DNA of 64,000 nucleotides from JBAXTE01 sp037130365 (lineage in GTDB: Bacteria > Bacteroidota > Bacteroidia > Bacteroidales > WCHB1-69): contig JBAXTE010000015.1 of NCBI GenBank assembly GCA_037130365.1, forward strand, positions 24,795 through 88,794, given 5' to 3'. The position numbers and the translations under genes are program-made. Positions 36,926 through 45,343 of this stretch are shown here, piece after piece (within the stretch, counting starts at the first letter, position 1; every line of letters begins with the position of its first letter). Below the pieces are notes generated by a model, which had not been told where the DNA came from, ran no database searches, and saw nothing but the letters and a program-made list of their open reading frames with translations.

Positions 36926-38014
36926 ATGAAATTCACGATAGGTCAAAAAGTAAAATTTTTAAACGAAGTAGGAGGAGGGGTAATTACCAAAATAATTAGC
37001 CCAACAATGGTATCTGTAACCACCGAAGATGGTTTTGATATGCCATATATCACCTCCGATTTAATACCCGCATTCTCGTCAGATTCTGCCGGAAAAATGT
37101 TTGATCCGAAAGAAACCGATTTTTCAACAGCAATTCAGCCATCAGATTCAAATAGGGATGTGGATGAAAATGATTACGAACGAGAAACTCCATTAGATCG
37201 GTTCTCATCAGCAAAAAAAGATCCCGCCGGAATCTATCTCTGTTTTGTCCCTCACGATCAAGTATGGTTGCTTAAAGACGATTTAGATGTGTATGTTGTG
37301 AATAATACAAACTATGTCGTATTATATAATTTGATGATTAATAACCAAGAAAATCTGTGGGAAGGCATAGACTATGGCTCTATTAATCCAAATTCTAAGA
37401 TGTTAATCAACACAATTCAGCGCGATGATATCAATAAATGGATTAAAGGAGCATTGCAAGTTATCTTTCATTCAGAATTAGATCAACGAGTTCATTTGCC
37501 AATTAATGATATGTTTTCGATAAAATCATCGAAATTTTTCAATAAAGATAGTTATCATTCGTGTTCTTTTTTAGCTAGTAAATCAGTGGTTATCAATGTT
37601 GGGTCAATTCCTGAATTTGTACAAACGAACCGCGAGGAACTTCAAAAATACGATGAGCTCACTGTTGCTGAAACCACTAGTAGAAATATTGTTACTAGCG
37701 TGTCGATGTTGAAAAACTTCATGACAGATTCAGGAGTCGCTGAAGTCGATTTGCACATTGAAGCCTTGGTCGATAATCCTTCGGAAATCGATACAGTTCA
37801 AATGCTTACCATCCAAACTTCTACGTTTAATAAATATCTCGAAGAAGCAATTCGCCTGAAATTGCAAAAAATTATATTTATACACGGAGTTGGTATTGGG
37901 CGACTAAAATCAGAAATTTTAAAAATTCTTCAGCAATATCCAAACTTACATCACTTTGATGCGCCAATTTCTAAGTATGGCTCAGGTGCTACCGAAGTCT
38001 GGATTAAGGACTAA
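36926..38014 (+). CDS. DUF2027 and Smr domain protein
   Basis: A 362-residue cytoplasmic protein. The N-terminal segment MKFTIGQKVKFLNEVGGGVI is a MutS2-like/KOW-type beta domain typical of DUF2027 proteins. A middle beta domain follows (about 100-240). The C-terminal Smr domain (about 275-362) has EVDLHIEALVDNP and the IFIHGVGIGRLKSEI motif that marks the fold of MutS2 Smr nucleases. The DLHI and HGVGxGxLK elements are intact, so nucleic-acid binding or nicking is possible. The function of the fusion in Bacteroidota is not known. A strong terminator follows. Confidence 0.85.
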   Translation: MKFTIGQKVKFLNEVGGGVITKIISPTMVSVTTEDGFDMPYITSDLIPAFSSDSAGKMFDPKETDFSTAIQPSDSNRDVDENDYERETPLDRFSSAKKDPAGIYLCFVPHDQVWLLKDDLDVYVVNNTNYVVLYNLMINNQENLWEGIDYGSINPNSKMLINTIQRDDINKWIKGALQVIFHSELDQRVHLPINDMFSIKSSKFFNKDSYHSCSFLASKSVVINVGSIPEFVQTNREELQKYDELTVAETTSRNIVTSVSMLKNFMTDSGVAEVDLHIEALVDNPSEIDTVQMLTIQTSTFNKYLEEAIRLKLQKIIFIHGVGIGRLKSEILKILQQYPNLHHFDAPISKYGSGATEVWIKD

Positions 38015-38124
38015 TTAATGAATGATTTTTACTTTTTGATTCGCAAATCTAGTAAAATGAGATTTTGTAAAACTTGAAGTAAGATTTCTTTTTGGGCGTG
38101 TCCTCGTCTAATGTTGTTAATATT

Positions 38125-38163
38125 AAAATAGAGCAGAAAAAACTAAATTTTCTGCTCTATTTT
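38125..38163 (+). terminator. Terminator after the DUF2027-Smr gene
   Basis: 16-bp perfect arms AAAATAGAGCAGAAAA (38125-38140) and its complement (38148-38163) with a 7-base loop, ending in T-rich sequence. Confidence 0.75.
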
Positions 38164-38479
38164 GTATAAATTACCGATACGAGGTCGGGCTTTTTGCTAC
38201 AATCTTTTTTACCCTCGATTATGCTGTTTTAATCATTCCCCGATTTTCAAAAAAATAAATTCATAAACGGGGTTTTACTTTTTTTAATGATAGGAAGAAA
38301 AAAGGATTTTCGCGTCAATCCCTCACGCAAACAAAACCATATAGTAAAAAGGAATTTCATAAAAAAGAGGGATGAAATAACAGTTAGAACAATCCAGTAG
38401 AGAAAGACTTCACCAAAAAAGTTAAAAACCACTCTGTTTTGGATAAGATTGGTCTTAACGCAAACGCGGTCCTATGATG

Positions 38480-38637
38480 CAACTCTCACAAAACAAAAGT
38501 TTCATATTCAAAGAACTAAGCTTTCTTTGGGGGCATAAACCGCCTTGAGTAAAAGAGCGTTGAGAACCGAGACCCGCCTTCGCGGGACGAGCTCTAAACG
38601 ACCTTTAAATAAAATAAATATTTACGTATAAAAAAAA
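38480..38637. repeat. Dispersed repeat family C, copy 2
   Basis: The copy of the 35090-35235 repeat. The core from GGGCATAAACCGCCTTGAG (38533) to about 38637 differs at only a few positions. The same hairpin CCCGC-CTTC-GCGGG is present. Confidence 0.75.
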
Positions 38638-38639
38638 AC

Positions 38640-38970
38640 AAGTTCAACCACTTCGTGGCTGTAGAGACTTTCTTATATTTTTACCGTGAGTTGCACTCAC
38701 GGTTATTCACATTCAACCACCTCGTGGCTGTTTTGGAGTTCCGATTTAGCGCTGAAGGCGCGTAATATCAATAACCGCCAGTAGAACTGGCGCCTGCCAA
38801 AATATCTGTGAAACTCAGCCCCGAATGGGGTTGAACAATGCTCAAGCAAAACAGGAGGTTCAATCACTTCGTGGCTGATTTCTGGTTTCCTTTTAGCGCT
38901 TTTGCGGCGACCTTTTTTTGCCACGCTTTTAGCGTGGTGACTCCCGCAAGGCGGGAGCATTAGGACAAGT
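38640..38970. repeat. Cluster of short hairpins upstream of rnpB
   Basis: A gene-free block packed with short perfect stems: AACCAC-TTC-GTGG type words at about 38643-38661, 38712-38730 and 38858-38877; ACCGTGAGT-TGC-ACTCACGGT near 38682-38702; GCCAGT-AGA-ACTGGC near 38777-38791; CCCC-GAAT-GGGG near 38820; CCACGC-TTTTA-GCGTGG near 38921; CTCCCGC-AAG-GCGGGAG near 38940-38956. Stems differ in sequence but most have 4-9 bp arms and a 3-5 base loop. Confidence 0.7.
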
Positions 38971-39115
38971 AAAGGGAAATTTTTTATTCTTCTTCCACTC
39001 AAATTTGAAATTATGTTTTCTTTCTAATGAAAGAAAATATAATTTCATTTTACATACTTCTATCCCTACTTTTATTATTGACACGAAATTCTCGCAATTT
39101 TATACATAAAAAACG

Positions 39116-39123
39116 TACCTTTG
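39116..39123 (+). promoter_or_regulatory. -7 box of the rnpB promoter
   Basis: TACCTTTG ending six bases before the predicted 5' end of RNase P RNA at 39129, exactly where a transcription start is expected. No TTG at the usual -33 distance. Confidence 0.6.
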
Positions 39124-39128
39124 CAATT

Positions 39129-39503
39129 GTAACAACGGATGGGTCTGTCGCTGTTTTCGGTAACGAAGAGAGAGGAAAGTCCGGGCAATACAGAGTACCA
39201 TGCTTCTTAACGGGAAGGGGTTGTAAACGGGAGGTTACGACTACAGAAAGTGCCACAGAAAATAACCGCCACGCCTCGGCGTGGTAAGGGTGAAAACGTG
39301 AGGTAAGAGCTCACGATTAGTCTAGGTGACTAGATTAATGGGTAAACCTCATGGATTGAAAGGCCAAATAAACCGGGGCTTGAGGGCTACTCGCCTGATC
39401 CCGGAGGGTAGGTCGTTTGAGGTGTATGGCAACATACATCCTAGATAAATGACAGATGTTGTGCTTGCACAATACAGAACCCGGCTTACAAATCCGTTGT
39501 TAC
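39129..39503 (+). ncRNA. rnpB: RNase P RNA (class A)
   Basis: About 375 bases. The ends pair as P1 (GTAACAACGGAT at 39129-39140 with ATCCGTTGTTAC at 39492-39503). The universally conserved P4 5' strand is in GAGAGGAAAGTCCGGGC near 39168-39185, and the 3' side in ACAGAACCCGGCTTAC near 39471-39488. CACAGAAAATAACCGCC and GGGTAAACCTC are the usual conserved internal segments. It is the catalytic RNA that trims the 5' end of pre-tRNAs, including the three tRNAs of this window. A T-run at 39511-39520 is the likely terminator. Dispersed repeats lie close on both sides. Confidence 0.95.
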
Positions 39504-39519
39504 AAAACCTCCTTTTTTT

Positions 39520-39935
39520 TGTTTATAAGTTTATGGGGTTAAAGGTCTAATGGTTTATATCTTTATTGGGAGACCCAACATATCAATCCCGAAAAACAGT
39601 TCGCCAAAAGCGAAACGTTGTTTTTCGTGCCCCGTAAACGAGGGTTAAAAGATCCTCGAAAAATAACAAAATCAAAGATTTTTATTTTTCGGGACCTATC
39701 AACTCATCAACCTATCAACTAATAAACTCATCAACCCATCAACTATTTTGTTTATAGGTTCAAGGTTTATAAGTTTATAGGGAGACCCAATATTTCAACC
39801 TTCAACCTATCAACTTATCAACCCATCAACCCATCAACCTATCATTTTTTTTTGTTTATAAGTTCAAAGTTTATAAGTTTATAGGGAGACCCAACATTCC
39901 AACCTATCAACCCATCAACCCATCAACTCATTATC
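39520..39935. repeat. Dispersed repeat family A, copy 2
   Basis: Interspersed tandem octamers of the type ATCAACCY (for example around 39702-39745, 39800-39845, 39902-39931) and the connecting word GTTTATAAGTTTATAGGGAGACCCAACA-like sequence, which occurs several times. The stretch AATCCCGAAAAACA ... CGAAAAATAACAAAATC (about 39585-39695) is also found in the block at 45.0-45.3 kb. It fills the gap between rnpB and the end of the OstA-like gene. No gene is seen. Confidence 0.75.
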
Positions 39936-39947
39936 AAATTACGCTCT

Positions 39948-41516
39948 CTATTTTCTAAATAAATCACTCCAAGAAATTGGTCTTAATGCTATTTGCCAAT
40001 TAAAATTTCTTAGTTTAATATCGTTCACGCTTATTTTATCTTCGGGAGACATAGCCGCCTTTGGTTTTCCTGAAATTAAAATTGAGCTCACTTGGTTATC
40101 TTGAAGCAATAATGTCATATAACTTGATTCCGTTTTATTAATTCCAATCAACTTATTAAAGTCATCCAACACATAATAAAGACTTTCTGCATTCCCATTT
40201 ACATCCACATTATTGAGTTTGTTTTTAATAAAATCGCCAATCATGTATCTACCTTTTATTTGGTTAAATCTACTTGTATCAACAGCTGATATGATATACG
40301 CCGCAGAATTTAAAAACATCTTATGCAATTGTCTATTTCTTATCTGAAAAATAATTGTATCGGAGACTAATTGATTTTCTCCAGACCAAACTACTGGTTT
40401 TCGATGCATAAAAATCATAGAATCTGCCACTAAATAAACTAAAGAATCGCAAGCTCCTTGAATATCCGTACGAAAAAATTTACATTTTTTATAAGCATAA
40501 ATCTGTTGAGGATTTTGAAGTGTGTCAAAAAACACTTTTAATGTGTCTGCATGCAAATAAAAGGTATCGATATCTTCAACAAGTATAGCCATTGCACTAT
40601 CCGTAATATATGAAAGCCCACCTTGTTGGCGATACTCCGCAAAGTTCCCTTTAAATTGAACATTTTTGAGTGAATCAGAAATAGTTACATTTTTATACCC
40701 CAAACCGTAGTTTAACTTTTGATCAAAATAAAGACTATCGCCCGTTATTGTTTGTTTGCCATTTGTTATGGATGCATTTTTTCTAAAAACAGATTGATCG
40801 GTTTTGGTGTTATACCAACCTAATTCACAATACATATGGTTGTTTTTTGAAATAAAATTTGTTGGACTAAAAAAGTTTGCTGTTTGCGTTTTCGTATTAA
40901 ACATAAGTGTATCAGTAACAATACGATAAGTTGGATTATGAAGCACAACACTATCTGTAAAAAAAACTTCTTTAGTAACAGAATTATATGTTCCGATTTT
41001 GCTTGTAAGTGTATCTTTTGCATTTCGAAGCATGCCACCAGTATTGTAAAAAGCAGTATTTAACGTTCTGTCGTAAATAAGCATTTCTGAGGTTAATCGT
41101 GATTTATTGTCTTTGAGGAGAACATTTCCTGTTACAGTTGCAATTTTTGTATTTCCATCATAATTAAGGTGATTTCCATACAACGAAACAGTGTCATTTA
41201 ATTGAATTTTAATCCTACCAAATGCCTCCACTGAGTTAGTCTTATCGAAGAGCCAAGCACTATCACAAAACAATAGTGCTCCTTCATGTTCAAATATCAC
41301 ATTTCCCAAAATACGTTGCATCTCGCCCATATTTTTATCGTGACTAAGAGTAGCTGCTTGCTTAAGTTCAATTTTTGTAACATCTTGAGCTTGAATGATA
41401 TTGGCATTAAACGTATAAATTACCATGATCAAAAAGGCAATTTTTGCGAAATAAAAAAATGCCTTTACTGAAGAGTAAAAATTGGTTATGTAAATATTAT
41501 TAAGCGAAAAAATCAT
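39948..41516 (-). CDS. OstA/LptA-like protein of LPS transport
   Basis: A 522-residue exported protein with an N-terminal hydrophobic signal (FAKIAFLIMVIYTFNANIIQAQ). Repeated OstA-type beta elements follow: RILGNVIFEHEGALLFCDSA, GNHLNYDGNTKIATVTGNVL, and LTSEMLIYDRTLNTAFYNTG. The family forms the periplasmic bridge that carries LPS from the inner membrane to LptD, though Bacteroidota members are longer than E. coli LptA and their exact step is less sure. LptD is encoded at 61-63.7 kb, not adjacent. The -7 box at 41561-41568 supports the start region. The C-terminus (after residue 400) is not recognised. Confidence 0.8.
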   Translation of the reverse strand: MIFSLNNIYITNFYSSVKAFFYFAKIAFLIMVIYTFNANIIQAQDVTKIELKQAATLSHDKNMGEMQRILGNVIFEHEGALLFCDSAWLFDKTNSVEAFGRIKIQLNDTVSLYGNHLNYDGNTKIATVTGNVLLKDNKSRLTSEMLIYDRTLNTAFYNTGGMLRNAKDTLTSKIGTYNSVTKEVFFTDSVVLHNPTYRIVTDTLMFNTKTQTANFFSPTNFISKNNHMYCELGWYNTKTDQSVFRKNASITNGKQTITGDSLYFDQKLNYGLGYKNVTISDSLKNVQFKGNFAEYRQQGGLSYITDSAMAILVEDIDTFYLHADTLKVFFDTLQNPQQIYAYKKCKFFRTDIQGACDSLVYLVADSMIFMHRKPVVWSGENQLVSDTIIFQIRNRQLHKMFLNSAAYIISAVDTSRFNQIKGRYMIGDFIKNKLNNVDVNGNAESLYYVLDDFNKLIGINKTESSYMTLLLQDNQVSSILISGKPKAAMSPEDKISVNDIKLRNFNWQIALRPISWSDLFRK

Positions 41517-41560
41517 AATTAAAGAGTAAAAGAAGCGACAACATGCGCTATATCAGAGAA

Positions 41561-41568
41561 CAAAGATA
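41561..41568 (-). promoter_or_regulatory. -7 box of the OstA-like gene
   Basis: Minus-strand TATCTTTG about 44 bp upstream of the ATG. Confidence 0.45.
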
Positions 41569-41595
41569 TACATTTTTAAAAAATTGCGTTTCAAA

Positions 41596-42933
41596 TTATT
41601 TATGTTTAAGAGTAATTAACGTAATTTCGGGCAAAACTCCCACTCTCGAGAGATAACCAACGGTTCCTAATCCAGTGTTGACATATAAATATTGTAACCG
41701 ATTATTAACAAACATTTTGTGAAGTCCTTGCCAATAACGGTGAGCTAACGAAATTGGACTAATTTGATGTTTTTCACCAATGTACCCAAATTGCATTCCA
41801 TGCGTATGACCAGATAAGGTTAAATCCATTGAAATATTTTGGCTGTGTAGCGATTGCCAATGAGATGGATCATGTGTAAGCAAGATTCTAAAATCATCAT
41901 CAGAAATCCCTTTCATCGCTGTGCCCAAATCACCTTTAGAAGGAAATCGTTTATTCTCACTCCAATTTTCTACACCAATAAGTGTTATCGAATCTTGAAT
42001 TGAATTCACAATTTGCAAATGTTCGTTACGTAATAACTTCCATCCAGCTTTATCATAAATGGAATATAACTTATCCATATTTTTCACTTTATCCTCAGGT
42101 GTTTCCCAATTTACATAATCCCCATAATCATGATTTCCTAAAATGGCATAGACTCCATAACGAGCCTTAATTTTCTTCATTTGTGGAATAAATTCTTCCG
42201 CTTCCGACGACTTAAAAGTTACTAAATCACCTGTGAATACTACAATATCAGGGTTTTGTTCATTAATAATATTCACAGCCTTTTCAAACCGTTTAGTACC
42301 AATCCAACTAACAAAATGAATATCCGAAATCTGAACAATCTTAAACCCATCAAAGGATTTTGGCAATCTAGAACTTTCAATAGTAACTTCTACAACTTTA
42401 AAACGATAAGCATCAACCAAAGATCCCCAAGCAAACAGCATTATAAAAATTGCTGAAACTAATATTCCTACACCAATAATAATTTTATTCCTTTTGGGTA
42501 ATTTATGAGGGTTTTTACTAATAAATAAATGATGCAACAAATAAGAAGTAACTCTAGTGGTGTCTGATAAAAGAATAAAAATAAAGAGAATGAATTTTAT
42601 TGAAAAAGCAATCATCACAGCGCCCGAAATAGCATAAGAAAGTGTATTTACGAATGCTTGATACCCATAAAAAGCGACACAAACCATTAGTCCAATAAGA
42701 ACATATGAAGGTAACCAGTAGAGCGTAACCAGTAGATATTTAATTTTTCTTTGAAAAGAAAAAAACCAACTTCTGAATACTCTCCAAATATAGTAATCTC
42801 CAATAAAAAGTATTGCAAATACAATAATTCTGGTGATGTTTTTTGGGAAATAAGTTACCACCATTGATATTAAAAAGATTATGCAAATGAATAGGATAAT
42901 TTTAAACCAATTTGCGCTAATGAATTTTCCCAT
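41596..42933 (-). CDS. Membrane-anchored metallophosphoesterase (YkuE/YaeI-like)
   Basis: A 445-residue protein with about four or five N-terminal membrane segments (residues 10-35, 38-50, 65-85, 92-125, 150-170) and a C-terminal calcineurin-like phosphoesterase domain. Metal-binding motifs are in order: DIHFV (D-x-H), VVFTGDLV (GD), ILGNHDYGD (GNHD), LLTHDPSHW (H), and LSGHTHGMQFG (GHTH). Related YkuE/YaeI-type proteins act on membrane lipids or UDP-sugars, but the substrate here is unknown. It is separated from the upstream thioredoxin gene by a divergent intergenic region. Confidence 0.88.
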   Translation of the reverse strand: MGKFISANWFKIILFICIIFLISMVVTYFPKNITRIIVFAILFIGDYYIWRVFRSWFFSFQRKIKYLLVTLYWLPSYVLIGLMVCVAFYGYQAFVNTLSYAISGAVMIAFSIKFILFIFILLSDTTRVTSYLLHHLFISKNPHKLPKRNKIIIGVGILVSAIFIMLFAWGSLVDAYRFKVVEVTIESSRLPKSFDGFKIVQISDIHFVSWIGTKRFEKAVNIINEQNPDIVVFTGDLVTFKSSEAEEFIPQMKKIKARYGVYAILGNHDYGDYVNWETPEDKVKNMDKLYSIYDKAGWKLLRNEHLQIVNSIQDSITLIGVENWSENKRFPSKGDLGTAMKGISDDDFRILLTHDPSHWQSLHSQNISMDLTLSGHTHGMQFGYIGEKHQISPISLAHRYWQGLHKMFVNNRLQYLYVNTGLGTVGYLSRVGVLPEITLITLKHK

Positions 42934-43000
42934 AGTCTGAATGTCTAAAGTAGATTGATATTTTCAAGAATATTAACATTAAACGAAGTAGAATATTCTA

Positions 43001-43008
43001 TAAATTTG
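43001..43008 (+). promoter_or_regulatory. Possible -7 box of the thiol-disulfide protein gene
   Basis: TAAATTTG followed by CAC, about 140 bp before the ATG. No -33 element seen, so this is tentative. Confidence 0.35.
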
Positions 43009-43151
43009 CACAAAAATATACAAAGTACTTCAATTGCAATCAAGAAAAAATAAATTAAATAATATACACAACTATTTTACGTTGAATAACGTCTAGTAGA
43101 TGTTAAAAAAATAACTAGTTCAGCCATTTTAAAACTCAATCTAATTTAGCA

Positions 43152-44612
43152 ATGAAAAAAAGAATAATTGTTTTTACATTAATGCTTATTGCAACTCAAG
43201 TAGTTGGTTTTGCTCAAAAAAAGAAAAGCTCAACTGAAACAGGATATAATATCTCTGTAACGATTAAAGGTCACGCCGATTCGTTATTATATTTGGCAAA
43301 TTATTATGGTGGAAATCAATATTTAAAGGATTCAGCTTATTCGAATAAAAACAAACCAGGAGTCTTTGTTTTTAAAGGCAAAGAGCCTCTTCTAGGTGGA
43401 ATTTATATTTTAGCTACTCAAAAAAAAGTGAAGCTTATTGAGTTAGTTATCGATAAAAATCAAAATTTCTCTGTTGTAACTGACACGGTAGATTTTTTAA
43501 ATAACTTATCTTTTAAAAACTCTCCCGAAAATGAAGAGTTTTATAGCTATGTTAAACCCACATCAAAGTTTCAGTCCGAATTAAGTCGACTACAAAAACA
43601 GCTTAAAGATGCAAAAAATGTAAAAAATGAGGAAGGAATAAAAACTACAGAGCAGTCGATAAAAGACAAAAGTAAAGAGCTTGAAAAATTCACCAAAGAT
43701 TTCATTGCTAAGAATCCTGAAGCGTTAATTTCTAAAGTTTTGAAAGTTAACGAACAAATTGAAATTCCTGAGTTGCCAATAAAAGAAAATGGGAACTCTG
43801 ATTCAACTTGGGGTTGGAGATATTACAAAACTCATTATTGGGATTATGTTGATTTAAAGGATGATAGACTTTTAAGAACTCCTGTTTTCACGAATAAACT
43901 CTCTACTTTTTTCAATGCAGTTATTATTCAAGACAATGATAGTATTAAAAAAGAAGCCGATATATTAATAGAAACAGTTCGGGATAATAAAGAGATGTTT
44001 AAGTACATTGTGTGGTGGATAACAAATCATTATGAAACCAGCAAGATTATGGGACAAGATGAAATATTTGTTCACATGGCCGAAAAGTATTATGCCACAA
44101 ACCAATGTACTTGGGTAACACAATCTACCGTAGATAATATGAACAAAAGAGCGGCTCAAATTAAGGCAATTTTAATTGGAGCAAAAGCCCCAGAGTTAGT
44201 GATGCCTGATACTAATAATGTGTTTATATCGAGCCATTCTCCAAAAACCAAATTCACATTTATGTGGTTTTGGGATCCAGATTGTGGTCATTGCAAAATT
44301 GAAACACCAAAGCTCAGAGACTTTTACAATGCTCAAAAAGATTCATTAAGTATTGAAGTATTTGCAATTTCGACAGATCAAGACCTTGAACGTTGGAAAA
44401 AATACATTAAAGAAAACAAATTGACATGGATTAATGTAGGAGGAAATACTGCAAATATTGATTTTAGAAAAGTTTATGACATCTACAGCACACCAGTTTT
44501 GTTTATTTTAGACGAGAATAAAAAAATTATTGCTAAACGAATTTCTATTGATGATTTGCCTGATTTCTTTAAACAGTATAATAGAATGATGGAACATAAT
44601 AAGAAAAAGTAA
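43152..44612 (+). CDS. TlpA-like thiol-disulfide oxidoreductase with DUF4369/DUF5106 regions
   Basis: A 486-residue exported protein. The signal peptide is MKKRIIVFTLMLIATQVVGFAQ. Residues about 30-120 are a DUF4369-type beta domain (SVTIKGHADSLLYLANYYGG), about 130-330 an alpha-helical region with a coiled-coil-like stretch near 135-175, and about 335-480 a thioredoxin fold. The active-site CGHC is at 378-381 in MWFWDPDCGHCKIE, and STPVLFILDENKKI contains the cis-proline. It should act in the periplasm, reducing or isomerising disulfides or serving cytochrome maturation. It stands alone before tRNA-Leu. Confidence 0.85.
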   Translation: MKKRIIVFTLMLIATQVVGFAQKKKSSTETGYNISVTIKGHADSLLYLANYYGGNQYLKDSAYSNKNKPGVFVFKGKEPLLGGIYILATQKKVKLIELVIDKNQNFSVVTDTVDFLNNLSFKNSPENEEFYSYVKPTSKFQSELSRLQKQLKDAKNVKNEEGIKTTEQSIKDKSKELEKFTKDFIAKNPEALISKVLKVNEQIEIPELPIKENGNSDSTWGWRYYKTHYWDYVDLKDDRLLRTPVFTNKLSTFFNAVIIQDNDSIKKEADILIETVRDNKEMFKYIVWWITNHYETSKIMGQDEIFVHMAEKYYATNQCTWVTQSTVDNMNKRAAQIKAILIGAKAPELVMPDTNNVFISSHSPKTKFTFMWFWDPDCGHCKIETPKLRDFYNAQKDSLSIEVFAISTDQDLERWKKYIKENKLTWINVGGNTANIDFRKVYDIYSTPVLFILDENKKIIAKRISIDDLPDFFKQYNRMMEHNKKK

Positions 44613-44652
44613 CTAGATTTAGAGGTGTAATTTATTTATTTTCAGAAAAAAT

Positions 44653-44682
44653 TTGGAGTTCCCAATTAAAGTTGTAAATTTG
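44653..44682 (+). promoter_or_regulatory. Promoter of tRNA-Leu
   Basis: TTG at 44653-44655 and TAAATTTG at 44675-44682, 19 bp apart, a textbook Bacteroidota promoter. The box is followed by CACC. The tRNA-Val promoter has the same layout. Confidence 0.8.
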
Positions 44683-44695
44683 CACCTCCTAAACT

Positions 44696-44777
44696 GCGGA
44701 TGTGGCGTAATTGGTAGCCGCACCAGACTTAGGATCTGGCGCCGAGAGGCGTGGGGGTTCGAGTCCCTTCATCCGCA
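44696..44777 (+). tRNA. tRNA-Leu (anticodon TAG)
   Basis: An 82-base cloverleaf: acceptor GCGGATG/CATCCGC, D arm TAATTGGTAG, anticodon stem CCAGA/TCTGG with loop CTTAGGA (anticodon UAG, reading CUA-family leucine codons), long variable arm GCGCCGAGAGGCGT, T arm GGGTTCGAGTCCC. 3' CCA is not encoded. Confidence 0.93.
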
Positions 44778-44778
44778 C

Positions 44779-44813
44779 AAAAAAAAAGACTGCATTTTTG
44801 CAGTCTTTTTTTT
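44779..44813 (+). terminator. Terminator of tRNA-Leu
   Basis: GACTGCA (44788-44794) and TGCAGTC (44799-44805) with a TTTT loop, preceded by A and followed by T runs. The symmetry extends into the tRNA 3' end (CCGCA) and its inverted copy GTGCGG downstream. Confidence 0.85.
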
Positions 44814-44875
44814 TGTGCGGAAGGGGCGAGAAGTTTATCCCGCTGAAAGCGGGAAGTCCCTTCATCCGCACGATT
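44814..44875 (+). pseudogene. Partial tRNA-Leu 3'-end copies flanking a hairpin
   Basis: After the terminator comes an inverted, decayed copy of the tRNA 3' end (GTGCGGAAGGGGCGAGA), then the hairpin TCCCGCT-GAA-AGCGGGA, then a direct 17-bp copy of the tRNA 3' end, AGTCCCTTCATCCGCAC (about 44855-44871). The true copy of that word is at about 44763-44779. Confidence 0.65.
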
Positions 44876-44974
44876 CTAAATATAAAAAATGAAAACTGCG
44901 ACTTACATCAAAAAAAGTCGATGTTTTGGTTAAAAACGAGACAAAAACGAGACAAATTAATTTATGTTGATTAA

Positions 44975-45330
44975 TTTATTGGGTTTCCCAACAAATCAAT
45001 CCCGACAAACAATCCGCCAACCATGTGGATTTTTATTTTTCGGGACCCATCAACCTATCAACCTAACAACCCATCAACCTATCAACCTATCAACCTATCA
45101 ACCTATCAACCCATCAACCCTTTTTGTTTATAAGTTCAAAGTTTATAAGTTTATAGGGAAACCCAACAGATCAATCCCGAAAAACAATCCGCCAACCAAG
45201 CGGATTATAGTTTTTCGTGGACCCTCGAAAAATCAAAAAATCAAAGATTTTTATTTTTCGGGACCCATCAACCTATCAACCTATCAACCTATCAACTCAT
45301 CAACTCATCAACCCAATAAGCTTTTTTACA
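44975..45330. repeat. Dispersed repeat family A, copy 3
   Basis: Nine or so tandem octamers of the type CAACCTAT/CAACCCAT at about 45048-45120 and more at 45265-45312, with the family's connecting modules: TATAGGGAAACCCAAC, AATCCCGAAAAACAATCCGCC, and CGAAAAATCAAAAAATC. The open frame through this block translates into repeated HQPINLSTYQPI and is repeat, not protein. It abuts the end of the GT4 gene. Confidence 0.8.
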
Positions 45331-45343
45331 AAATAAAAAAAAA

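Noticed and set aside
38247..39002. Small minus-strand open frames in the repeat and hairpin region
   Set aside because: They overlap family C repeat and hairpins; hydrophobic low-complexity translation, no support.
39027..39287. Open frames over the 5' part of rnpB
   Set aside because: The region is RNase P RNA with conserved secondary-structure segments.
44763..44875. attL/attR pair of an integrated element at tRNA-Leu
   Set aside because: Only about 75 bp lies between the 17-bp copies and no integrase or cargo is present.
44653..44974. Open frames over tRNA-Leu and its terminator
   Set aside because: Non-coding RNA gene and palindromic terminator; frames are accidental.
45048..45120. 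Tandem short repeats resembling a CRISPR array
   Set aside because: The units are 8 bp, contiguous and without unique spacers, and no cas genes are in the window.
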